Assembly (NCBI GenBank): GCA_025267735.1
Contig: CM046300.1
Span: 32,931,322-32,995,321, forward strand
Reading direction: 5' to 3'
DNA: 64,000 bases
From: Mactra quadrangularis
Taxonomy: Eukaryota; Mollusca; Bivalvia; Venerida; Mactridae
Under the pieces are notes generated by a model. It made no database searches. It was not told the origin of the DNA and saw only the letters and a list, made by a program, of their open reading frames with translations. Shown in pieces: positions 13,064 through 24,919 of this stretch (positions are counted from its first letter, which is position 1; every line of letters starts with the position of its first letter). The position numbers and the translations under genes were made by a program.

Positions 13064-13993
13064 ACATGCTGTCGGCATGAAACACTCCCATTAAAAATAT
13101 TGTATACTCACATACATATATAGAGTAAAGGTATGTAACTCATCACCTCAGAAACCTCGAAAAAAAATCACCTGTCCCATTTAACGGGCTTCTGTGTTTT
13201 TTTTCTGAATCGATTTTCAAAAACTTGGTCTTATTTATCAAAAAAATGGTTAATCTGTCGATTGCATATAAAAGCTTAATAATTATAAGCCAATGAAGAA
13301 AGTTATGTGACGTTAAACAAGAAAATTGTTTAGGTCGTACCGTATCGGACCGACCAAAAAACCGTTTACAACTCAACCCGAGGACAACTCAACTCGTTAC
13401 AAATAAACGCATATTATATCTAAACAGCTATTCGGGATAAAACATCATCGTTCAGAACTGAATAAATTTTAAAAGTTAAGATATTTATTCAGTTATTATT
13501 GAATACTGTTTTTTCAGATACAGTATGTTACAATTAGAAAGGCATAAAAATGAAGATCGCGTAACGTTGTTTCAGAGATATTGTAGTTCTATGTATAATA
13601 GATTAAAAATACATAAAATGTTATGATAACTGTAAAACCGTTTCTTGAGAATTTATAATCATTCTTTATCTTTAGTTTTACGGAGTTAATTTCATTTTAG
13701 AGGTTAAATTTGTCATGGGTTGAGTTGTCCTCGGGTTGAGTTGTATCATCCGTAAAACGGTCTGAGTTTGGTTTTAGCCAAGACGTCTTTCTCAAAATGG
13801 AGGCCAACGAATAAAATTCACGGCAAGTCAAGGAAATTTTATGATAGTGATCAAATGATTTGTCTTAGACGACTGTGAGAGAGGCTAGTGACTTTGAATA
13901 TTATTTTCTCTGTTTTTAGTTCATTTTTATCGGAGTTCCACGTACACATCTATGAGTTACGTTCAGGAAGAAAACGTTTTTATTGGTCGGTAC
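13064..13993. other. Private tail segment of unit 1
   Basis: Between the shared blocks ending near 13063 and resuming near 13994, unit 1 has about 930 bases that do not align, beyond weak traces, with the 540-base tails of units 2 (27190-27733) and 3 (41042-41572). It contains the MITE at 13369-13743. The rest is AT-rich with no gene I can support. Either unit 1 was rearranged, or units 2 and 3 share a replaced tail. Confidence 0.6.
13369..13743. mobile_element. MITE with 25-bp inverted repeats, unit 1 tail
   Basis: Near-perfect terminal inverted repeats of about 25 bases start CAACTCAACCCGAGGACAAC at both ends. The element is about 375 bp and is flanked by TA on both sides, as expected for a Tc1/mariner-type MITE. 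Each terminal repeat holds the word ACAACTCAAC twice as a direct repeat. I see no coding sequence inside. It sits in the tail segment that is private to unit 1. Confidence 0.75.
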
Positions 13994-14277
13994 AATGTAG
14001 ATTTGTAGTGTCTATATGTATCTTGTAATCATTGGATAGTCATCTTATTTGATTGGTTAAATCACATATATAACCTACAATGTTGCTTCATTGAGCAAAA
14101 AGCTTGATCCAACTGATGGAATAGGATCCAGACTCGAGAGTTATTAATTTAAGCTAAAAGAACTAGTTTTATGATCAATCTTAAATAAATATACATAATT
14201 ATTATTGTGACTATATGTGTGTTTTTAAGAAGTGGACTTGACTATAAAGATGCTTGTTCTTTGCAGATCTTTTAATT

Positions 14278-14394
14278 TGTAATTGAAAAATGAAAAATAT
14301 TTGGTCCTTCATTAGTTTTTAAACTTAAAGGTTGTTGTAATTGAAAATGAAACATATGTGTTCCTTCATTAGTTTTTAAACTTAAAGGTTGTTG
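14278..14394. repeat. 58-bp tandem duplication, unit 2
   Basis: Two adjacent copies of a segment beginning TGTAATTGAAAA and ending CTTAAAGGTTGT. The other units have one copy. The two copies already differ at several positions. Confidence 0.8.
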
Positions 14395-15980
14395 CAATCA
14401 ACAATGGTTAAGCATGCTTCTAATTTTCTTGACTTGCATCACGACCACCACGGTTCTCGTATGTTATTTGTCATTAATTGATATATAAGACAAATTATGT
14501 GAAATGACACTTAACCCGAGTTTGAGCTTTATTATTTCTAAATTCCATTCCTTGTCTCACAGACCTACGATATTTAATTATAGCAGACAATTAATTTAAT
14601 TATACACCGTAAAATGTCTCTTTTGTCAGTCCGATGGAAAGCTTAATTGAATACATCAGTACGCATGTATCATATAATCGAGCGAAAAATTGAACTGGGT
14701 AAGAACTGAGGTTTAAATAATAATGATTAACCGAATATTGGTTAATTTGGTAATGTATTTTATTCAGATGAACAAAGCGTTATGGTAATCATGTAGATGT
14801 TGTTGTTTTTGCATATAAATGCTTCACTTTTTCTGTTCATTTTACTGATCAAAAGGTCACTAAAACTGTGTATCATTTATGCATTCGTGTACTTTTGTAA
14901 AAAAAAAATTGTAGGGCCCTTCTTTAGACCATCACAGTATAAGGTAGGACAAATGTCAGTCACTGTGCGATTAGTACTGTGTTAAAGTTTGTGTCCTAAG
15001 ATCTAAATACGTTTATCTAGGGACCGTCAATAGAACGACATACCGTTGCAATATTCTTGAAAGTGTTGAAATGGAATATTGAGCGCTATGAAATACTTTT
15101 ACAATATTTCTTATATGTAATCGGAGAAATAAATGTCATGTTTCGCATATATCAAATTATTATACAGTTTATATTTTTGAAGTGGTGTGCAAAATGGGAG
15201 AAAATTGTATCATTGTAGGAACCATAAAAGTCTCCTAAGGTGTTAATGTAATTTAAACCTGTCACATTTCTTGATAAATGAGAATAATTTCAAGAAGCAC
15301 AATAAAGGTGCGGAGATGATTAATTCAGCTATATAAATTGGTTGTACGTCTTCGTCATTCCAATTGTTAAAACTATCACATTATGGTTTTTTCTAAATTA
15401 ACGAATATTGCTGTTTGATGAATTGGATTGTGTAAAACGACTGGAAGTTTTTAATGCAATTCAAATTTGCAATTGCAATTATGTTCCCACAGCAACCTCA
15501 TTCTCACAGATGTCTCCGGAGTTTTATTGAAGCAGACTTTTTGCCTTTTACTAAACGAAGAGATGAATAGATATTTAGGTAAAATATAACGTTAGGATGT
15601 ATGATGGATGTTGTCCTTGGAAAACTAAAACAGAAGACTTGGAAATATCTTTTGTCTTCATTTCATTGCGTACAATCTTAATATATGAATTTACATAAAA
15701 GATAACCAATAGGATTATGTAAATGTGTATTGTATATGCTGAATTCTGTCTCTAAACATGCATTTTAAGTAGACATTCATCCATATTTTACTTGACAATA
15801 TATTTATTGCATTGAAATGCATATAAATGTGTATATCACACGCATTGATATGCTATATCTGAGATGCATGTTTACTCTAATGTGAAATTCAAAGTACGTA
15901 CAAACAAAAGAAGATTGTTTTCATGTTATTTTGGACCGATCTGGAAAATGCAACACTAGTTATACAAAGACAAAGTAAAT

Positions 15981-16163
15981 TTGAGTTTTATAAAAAAAAA
16001 CATTGCAATAGTTGTCCCCTGCAATCGAGCAATTATGCCGAGGAAGGGAATCGGATCGGGGGAAAACAAATCTAAAAATGACTCAAAGCTTTTTCTAGAA
16101 ACTATCATTAAGAAAAATGATGAGATATTTCCATGCACTAGTGTACCCTGTCGCTTTAATTGA
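15981..16163 (+). pseudogene. Candidate exon with IAIVVPCN motif
   Basis: The 60-codon frame contains IAIVVPCNRAIMPRKGIGSG and a lysine-rich continuation ending FPCTSVPCRFN. G+C is higher than in the flanks. Unit 3 keeps the second half open (about 29690-29830). Unit 1 has a stop after PCN, and unit 5 retains AIVVPCN with frame changes (about 54458-54480). A donor-like CACTCGTGTAACC is present in unit 3. The first motif recalls a strand found in several nucleotide-sugar enzymes, but this is too short to assign. Confidence 0.25.
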
Positions 16164-16620
16164 ATCTAAATCACCGGAATCAAGTCAATCACAACCTAAT
16201 ATAACATATAACCACTTCCTTACGGTGACGACTGTCACTAAAATACTCCTTTTAAAAAAGGTTAACTGTTTTTGTTACGCGTATGCAGACAAATAAAGAC
16301 ATTTTAAATGAAACATCGATAAGCATGTACAACAATGAATAACTTTGAATAGGAAAGTATGTACATCGTATATTTAAATGATTATGGGAATATTTCGTGA
16401 CAAAACTGATTTACCTCTGGTGCTTACATAATCTAACGTTTATTTGATGTTTTCATTATCAATTTGCGTGTTATGTTGCATATGTCGCAACGTTTTGCAT
16501 TTTCAAGTTTGACACTTTTTATCTTCAAAAGAGACAAAACATTCTGTTTTTAACAAATAGATAAAAAAATTGTCAGAACACAAAAAGTATTCATTTTGTA
16601 CTTAAATTTTAAAACTGTAA

Positions 16621-16928
16621 GTTGTTAGCACGCAAGTCTACTGATCGGGGGGCCGTGGGTTCGATTCCCGGGCGGGGCATACTTTCGGGGAGCTTGGTCG
16701 TGAAGTTATTGCTAGGGCCATTCTCCCTCGTACCAATGATTCTTATTTATGTGCGGCAGTTGTCAGTCACTGTCGAAAAAACGAAAGTATGCGCTTCGTA
16801 GTTGACTAACAGCTAAATCCAGAGACTTCCAGGAGCAATGAGTAGGTTGACATAACTCCGTTATATGACCTATGCAATGTGTTGCTACGGCGTTAACCCC
16901 TCCAATCCCCCCCCCCAAAAAAAAAAAA
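16621..16928 (+). mobile_element. tRNA-derived SINE (type A), unit 2
   Basis: Same insertion as in unit 1, flanked on the left by ACTGTAA (16614-16620) and on the right by a decayed ATGTAAAA. The head, B-box and CGTT...CTACGGCGTTAA end are retained. A run of C followed by A has expanded in the tail (about 16907-16928). Confidence 0.8.
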
Positions 16929-19920
16929 TGTAAAACCACAATTTTGTAAGCGCCGTACTTTCCTTATTATTCAACATTCGTAATGGTCTTGATGACACAT
17001 ATCATTTTAACATGGCGATACTAAGCTAAAAGTTGAAGAAAACATTTATACTATATTTTAAAGCGAGACGACACCAAATTGTTTAAAGAAAGCGTTTAAA
17101 ACATGTTTTTCGTGCTCAAGAAACATAACTAGAACAATATTTGTAGAGCTCCAAATAGTGATGCTACGTGGTGTTTTGTTTAGTGTTTTCTTTTGACAAG
17201 AAGATTGATAAAAGAAATTGAAAGACGATGGAAAGACACTGGAAAGATCGTTGAATTAAACATACCTGGAACACGTTGTGCTAAGGTGTGCTAATAAAAA
17301 TAGCTCAAATTGTTCTAGATAGTTACCGGTAATAACACAAAATCAGAGCAATAGAAACAAACTCTACGATTAAAATTATTTACTCCCTTTACAAAACCAT
17401 ACGTAAATATATATTTTAATCTTCAAACGTGAACTTAATTATAGTAATCAGACAGATGAAGTGAGCGATTAAAACGATTTCAGATGAACCATTACTGACA
17501 TTAAAAGTAAATCTCATTTATCAATGTCAGACTGTTGTTTTATTTTCTAGACAATATCTAAAACTATTAAAACTTTATGTTAGTTAATGTGTCATTCTGC
17601 TTTATAAGTGATGGATTAGTTTGGAAAGCAATTGTTGCTGTATATTGTATAACAAAGACAAATATACTAAATGAATAACTTAATGTTTACTGTTTTAAAC
17701 AATCGTGAGTAATAGTACCATTCTGTGTACATTTCATACCGGATAAAACTTAAATTGTTTGGCCATCTTGTTCTCTTATTTCTAACATGTCAATATGTCA
17801 CTCATTTTACTCTTAACGCATATTTGAACGACAATGTCTATGTTTTTTAGGGGTAGTGTACTTCCAGACACCCATTTATCCAACCAGTTGTTAAACATGG
17901 GTAATAACCATTCCTATGTCAGGTTTCAATTTTTTTAATAAAATATTGCTCTTCATTTAACTGTGTATGCGATTCATTTCCAAAAGTTGCATAGTTAGAT
18001 CGAAGCGTCTTAGTGAAAATGACATTTTCCTTAAAGAACATTAACGAGCCAGATAGTTATTTGTTGTTTACAAACCCGTTTCTATTCTATCAAGTCTTGC
18101 AGCTTCATTACGTTTAGTACATTATCTAATTATTTCCTCTATTTCACTATTGTAATCTTATTAGTGTTAAGGCGATCGTAATTTGTTTCGGAGCTTGCGA
18201 TTACAGAAGTGTCTGGCTTGAATACTAAAGTAGAAATTATTTAGGATGCTATATTCTCGTTGCGAATGGGCCTTAAATCTTAATTCAGAAAAAGAGTTTA
18301 AATGCATTGCGACACAAAATGTTATTGTAGCAAATGGGCAATTGAAGACGACAAAATTCATAATAAGCGTACATCGGACGATTAGTCTCAACATTTTTAA
18401 TTTTTAGGTCGACAGAATAAAGAATTGCAATGTTTAGGCAAACTAAACAGAAGAAAAAGAGCATGGGTTCTTATTTTAACTTGACATTTATGTTTATTAG
18501 AATGTTTCATTTCATCAAGTCGATTTCTTTTTTTTTCTTGTATCATTGAAGTTTGATCATGCGTGAAAATGATAACATTTTAAACGTCACTCATGTTCTT
18601 TTATTCTATAGTAGTGTCTATAATGTTAGTAGCGATAATTTTATTGATCTTAGACAATGCTGACCTAGCGTCAGCGTGGAACGAAAATTGAAAAGCTATT
18701 ACCATTTGCATGATAGTTCACAGCCATTTCCTTGCTACAGGTCAGTGAGCAATTTAGATTACAAAGTTTGAAACAGTTTCCTGGGAGGAAATGGAAATGC
18801 AATCTTCAAAAGACAAGTGTTTCCATGCATAACAACCTCATAACAATTGGTCTTTAAATCAAAGAATGAATAACAAGCAATGTAATGTTACACTTAAGAA
18901 TACAAGGGCGAGAAAAATACATTACCTAGGACAGGTATATGACATTTGATATACTACTTCCGAATAGATATCGAATCTCAAATTAACCAGGTGATTCGTG
19001 TAAATAAAACATAAAATAAATAATTATAATAACTAATGCTACTATTGCAACTATGTTTATGACAGAAATAATGCAATATTGGTACAAAAGCAAGCAAAGA
19101 TATTTCTTTGTTTTGATTTAACAGCACACCATCTCATAAAATGTTATATTTTGTTGAAATGCCAAAAATTAGATCAAACTTAATTAAAGTTACCAAGTTT
19201 ATAGCGTGTTTGAAATACTACTTAATTTATATTAAGTAAGAAACTTTGGTATTGTTAAAAGGTTCCATTAAGCATTAGGTAAAACCATTTTTCTATTGTA
19301 TTAAGAGGTCATATTTGGATTTTTAACGGCACAGTAAGAAGAATTGTTTTATCTTACTGAAAGCGACTGGCAAAAAAATTACATACAATGATGACTTCAA
19401 AGTCTCAAGAACTTTAATTTCAGCTTGTGTGTATTTACTTGTATATGCAATCGAGAAATCTTTAAGTCGTGTTTTAAACTGTATAATTCAACCAAATTCT
19501 CTCTTTCTCTCTCTGTGACTTTCCATCAATGACGCTAAAATTTTCAATGTTTATTGTAAGTATAATAGATCAATGTCAGTTCAAGATTAAATTATACGGA
19601 TGAAATCTACTATCTCATGGTATCATTGTGTTTGTTCATTCATTGTTTATTACGTCTTAAAGTTAAAACTTTATCCTGACAGACTGTTATTTTAACTAAC
19701 TTAGCTTGACTTTATTAACTAGTTGACAAATTGACTTTGGAATATAGTCGTACATCATAATAGTGGTTAGACACATTGCTCAAAGTAATCGTAATTTTAA
19801 CATAAGGTCATCATTCAATGTCATTTATTCGAATGCTTTGACTATATTTCCGCCACCGTTCTTTCGAATATCGAAATCTGTAAACTGTCATGTAGATGTT
19901 GTTGTTACTCATCTTTGCAG

Positions 19921-20070
19921 ACATTTGTGGCCAGTCATTGACAAAACAGCATTGCAGTGGTTAATACACTGGGCCACGAAAGTTCATGTTTGCTCATCAA
20001 TGAAAGTAAGGCGTAATAAACAATTTTCTGACATACTGGACAAAGTCATCGGCTCTTTAAGGAGAGTAAA
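19921..20070 (+). pseudogene. Candidate exon with strong splice-like borders, unit 2
   Basis: Bounded by CTCATCTTTGCAG and by AGTAAA|GTAAGTG, both close to consensus. The open frame contains DKTALQWLIHWATKVHVCSS and FSDILDKVIGSLRRVK. Units 1 and 3 share a deletion of about 36 bases that removes the acceptor (near 6121 and 33445). In unit 4 the whole region is deleted. Unit 5 (62995-63140) has a frameshift, a stop and no donor. Only unit 2 could splice it. Function unknown. Confidence 0.35.
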
Positions 20071-23000
20071 GTAAGTGTGTCAAACAGTGGCCCCGGTAAA
20101 GTTTTAGGTATTAGTATTATCTTACAAACAATAAAAAATTCTGTTCATGACATTTAGGTAATTATATTTATTTTTACTTTACCAGCTTTCTTTTAATAGT
20201 CCATCAGTGTTCAGATTCGAAGTTGAACGTATTCGCCACTGCAATTGTTTTAATATTATCTCGTTACTTTGCAATCGTCAATAATATATACCTAATAATC
20301 AGCTTCATCATATCATGATGCTACGTTTAACATGCTGAGTAAATTATGAAACTAACCTTCATAATTTCACTATTTTAAATAGCTTATATGGCTGACAGTA
20401 TCACAAAGTTAATCTAAATATGTTCGCCTTTCATAATTTGATTGTGAAAATAACGTCACAATTTTACTTATCAAACTCAATACATTCGTACGACAAATTA
20501 ATTTTCAAGATTAATCTCGTTAGACATTAGTTGCGTTTCCATGGAAATCAATTTGTTCTTAGAGACAAAGACACCAACTTGATTGAATTTTTTAGATAAT
20601 CAGAAGGGAGAGCGAACGATTTCATTGTTTCACGGAATCCGAGTGATTTCTCCTTATCACAGAAATCCAAACATTTGAAAAGATCAATTAATAAAGTCAA
20701 ACCAAAGAGTACAATTAATAGGGCCTAGCCAACAATTACTAAGCATTGGATATAGTAAATAATCCCGTTTGACCATTAAACTGGTGATAAATTATCTTAA
20801 CTTCTAGTAATTGAAAATTAAATAGCTGTAAGTACTGGAGTTCTTGGCAGTAAAAAAGGAAGAGTAATACACTGAAAATGTAAAATGTAACATGGAGGAA
20901 GTTTCGTCTCATTACACACAATTGTCATTACCTAAAATATTTAACCAACAGATAGCTCGCAGTTATGACAGATACCCTTTTTAAACAATAGCGAGTTTTG
21001 TTTTTCCATTATTCGTGTGATACATTTAGTAATATTGACAACTAGAAATGAGTATTTGTTTACTAATTTGGCTTTGAGTCGTTGGCTTTTAAAATTGCTC
21101 TTTACACGATTTAAATAAGATGATAAACCGTAATTCTAAACAATCACAACATTACGTGAACTGTGAAAAGCTTTTATTAGCAAACATTTTCTCCCGCCGT
21201 TTTATTCGATTCACATTTGGCGGAGATAATATGGCAATAATTGTTTATAACACAACATTTTTACTCGCGATTTTGTGTCGTTCTTTCCTTCATTCGATTT
21301 AACCAGACACAATCAGTGGCATTATAGCAGTACTAATGCTGCAACGCTTCACTAGGACTGTCAAACCCTGCTGGATATATCATTACGATAGAAGACAAAA
21401 GCATTTCGTACAAGAAAATAATGGACTTGGTATTAAGGCGTACGTTTCCTCACAGCAATAGACTTATCTAAATGTGAATCTAAGTAGAAACACAGCATGT
21501 ATGCAATCAGTTCATTAGATTTGTCTGTATAAAACTCATTTACGTACGTCTATGTGAAAGGTGATATTATTCTTTTGAGAATACAATATTGTTATCAGGG
21601 CAACAAATAGAGGTTTGAAATTGCAATTTTGTTTAATTGCTTTTCGTTGCTTTGCGATGCATAATTTGGCGTTTTTATGTGCTTGTAAGGATAGAAAATG
21701 AGTTACTAAGCCTAGTATTATAACGACAGATTTACTTCATCAGACATTCATTTGTTCCAGATTTTACATAATGGAGACATGGTAGCCACAAAAATACCAC
21801 CTATGATTAGTCAAACTTTCTAAGTTCAGTACGGACTATGCACAGTGAAGATACATGTACAAGGAACTAAACAGTCTAAAAAGCATACGCCTCAAGCCAT
21901 ACACGTTCTTGTTTAAATGGCAAGATGATCAAATATTTTTATTGAATACACCAACTTGAAGCTATACTTTATGCTATTTCAGTGGTAATGTGAAACTAAA
22001 AGGAGTATATAGAGGGCAAAATAGTTGATACATGGTAAGACAGGAACGGACCTGGTTCTTTACAAATTATTATTACATTGAAAAAACAAACAACCGATTG
22101 TATTATCTTTAGCTATAAATACTAAGTAACTTGAATTCAAGTAGAAATAAAATTAAATTCCCCTTTTCACTTTTAAAGCATATAATTCTTGTTATAACTT
22201 GTGGGAATGTGGTATGAACAACCTTTCTTAAGATTTTTTTCGAATATGTATTAGACAATCATGAAGTAGGGACAATCAGCTTTTACAATATTTTTTTTGT
22301 AATTGCGATGTAATATTCTAGTAAAAACATAATGAGAATATTCGAATCAAGTGGAAACCACAAATAGATAGCAAAACTAGTCAAATTTCATGAATCCGCT
22401 CCAGAACTTAATTTTATAAACGACAACGTAGATAAATGAATTCAGGAGACTTGCATTACAATAAAAAATAATTTTACAAATAAATCTCAGAGAGAATTTC
22501 AACATTATTATACAAAACCGAACAATGCAGACTAATAAATTGAAACAAAACAATCGTATACACCGAATAGAAAACAAACTACAGTAAAACCTCTCTAGAA
22601 CAGCCAGTAGAGGTGCTAGGCTAAATGTGATATAGTCGATAGTTGATTGTTGTTATAATGTTATATTTTCATAAGTACAAACCTAACAAGGTTGATATTT
22701 GTGTATGGTATCAGTTAGATGTTGTCACTTTGAGGGAGTTGGCGAATGTCGACGTAAAGAGAAGTTGTGCTGTTATTCTAGACACTAGGATTGCATTTGT
22801 TCGTTCGAAGAGACATTTTCCGATGAGATAATAACTATTTGTTTTTACCCTTTATGGAATAAAACAAGATACGTTTTTTAGATTAACAACTTCCTATACG
22901 TAATATAACGTCTGCAAAAATGTTATGTACGAAATTGACCCGCTAGAATAAGAACAAAGAGAAAATATATATGCAGTGCAAATATCTTAAAGCGTTAAAG

Positions 23001-23769
23001 TAGAATTTTTTTTATCTAAATGGTTACAAACAGCTATGGTTATATGGTTATATGGTACATCCAGCATGGATTATGATTTGCCATAGTTTTCGGTCGTGAC
23101 CACGATTTTTTTCAATTATCCTAATCCATTTTGAGGGCATTTAATGATGTATTCAATCTACCCATATACTGCTTGAATTGATTTTTGACTGTTTTCATAC
23201 CCGATGTACAATTGTATTTCTATAACAGATACAAAACGACATTATAGACATACATATAAAAAACATATCCTCATTTAAAAAAATCGCTATACTCTTTTCA
23301 ACTGTATATGTATCCACGTTTGTTTTTAGAAGTATAAGTCCTAGACTATGTCTTATAACATAACAAAATCATTGGACAATGTCTTATTTCTTGAGAGTGT
23401 TGTTACATTAATGTAGCTAGCATGACGGAGATTGAATTTACAAGTTTCTCGAGAAATAGTACAACGTTATTATCTCACAGGCCATTGACTTTTCTTACTA
23501 GCATACCAGGAAATGTATTTTGAAAGCTATGACGTTCATCTACATTTATCGTTTGATTGAATAATGTATCCAATATTAGATTCTAGTTCACTGGGGGTAA
23601 TTAAACTATACAGCGTAAATAATACTTTTTATCGGTTTAGATAAATAAGAATGGTTGTGCTAAATTGATTACGGGATGATACTGCAACAGTTAGTGCTTG
23701 GAATGGATATGGTTAGTATACATAGATGTGTACATGCAACATTAAATGAAGAAAATCAACCTATTGTAA

Positions 23770-24919
23770 GTGTTAACGCACTAAGGTTTATTTCAAGCGC
23801 ATAATATCATTCCACACTAAAACCGTTCAACCAACTCTCCTACAAAACCAAAATAAACTCTCTTATACAAGATCATTACGTATGATATTTTAAACTATTG
23901 AAATATACATGTAGAACAATACTTTTTTCAAAACGTTTTTTATTATGATAATTTATTGGCATTTTAAACGCTTTCGCCACGATTTGACCTTGGGAGTTCT
24001 AATGAAACAATGTAACCCATCAAATTTTCATTTACCATAAATGGTCAGCTCATCTTTAAGTTTTAGCGGCAATTTTCATTTGTCACTGTAACACGTGTTT
24101 TTTATACAAAGCAGATTTAATATCATACTGAGCTTGAAATTATCATCAGCTATGTCAAACTGAACCTCTTCAATTTTCTTTTTCCACGGATGTAATATCG
24201 TTATGCAAATATTCCCAATAAGACACAAGTCAACAAAAGATTCTCTATTGATGAGACATTACAATAAATAAACGTGCTTGTTATATTAAAAGACATTGGA
24301 ATAATTTCCTTGACATTTCCTCTTAAGTAATGAAATGTTTTATATCGTGACAAGAAGCAACCGACAAGTACTCCAATCTTAATCATCACAAAATATATCT
24401 AATGGTGGAAGAACTTTCTTCTTTGATAACTTGCCACAATTGACTGACTAGATGCGATGTAAGGTGTGTATTTCCTAAATGGTAGACAAACGTGTATGTA
24501 AACGTGAGCTTCTAAGACGGCGTTCTTGTGGTTTATCGGAATCTCTAGTTTTTTCAGGATTCCTGGTCGCTGCAGATATATAAAACATGTTGATTCTTTT
24601 ATTTTTACAGAGCTCTGTTCAAAACCACAATCATCATGGTGCCACACACATTATTCTTCTGATTTGGTGCTTCGAGTTTCTATTCAATACAATGTTCATA
24701 ATTAAATACATCTTGACATGTGGTTATAAAGAATGTCATATCGAGCGTAAGAAAAATTAACTGAATATCACGAGAGCATTTTTGTAGTTAACCGGTTGGA
24801 AGAGTGATTATAATTTTTTATAGAATTCCCTCTTTAAGATAGCGTTCATCTGCTTTAATAGCATATTGTGATAAAAGGTATGCAGTTTCGTAAATAGATC
24901 GTGTTGGAACTGAAATAAA
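23770..24919. repeat. 1.15-kb block of the unit absent from unit 1 (unit 2 copy)
   Basis: Present in unit 2 here, in unit 3 at about 37361-38508 and in unit 4 at about 48723-49833. Unit 1 lacks it with a clean join at about 10056. It contains the minus-strand island near 24399-24560. I see no terminal repeats or target duplication, so a deletion in unit 1 is more likely than a shared insertion in units 2-4. Confidence 0.8.

Larger units (their letters stand above)
17..14085 (+). repeat. Macrosatellite unit 1, about 14.07 kb
   Basis: First full unit of the direct array. I set unit starts by the shared block CTTCATTNAGCAA, found at 17, 14086, 27814 and 41657, and collinear similarity then continues through the whole unit. 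Unit 1 carries a private SINE (5400-5684), a 41-bp tandem duplication (10512-10600) and a private tail with a MITE (13064-13993). It lacks a 1.15-kb block present in units 2-4; the join is near 10056. Outside the exon-like islands listed separately I see only AT-rich non-coding sequence. The orientation '+' is arbitrary; all units point the same way. Confidence 0.95.
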
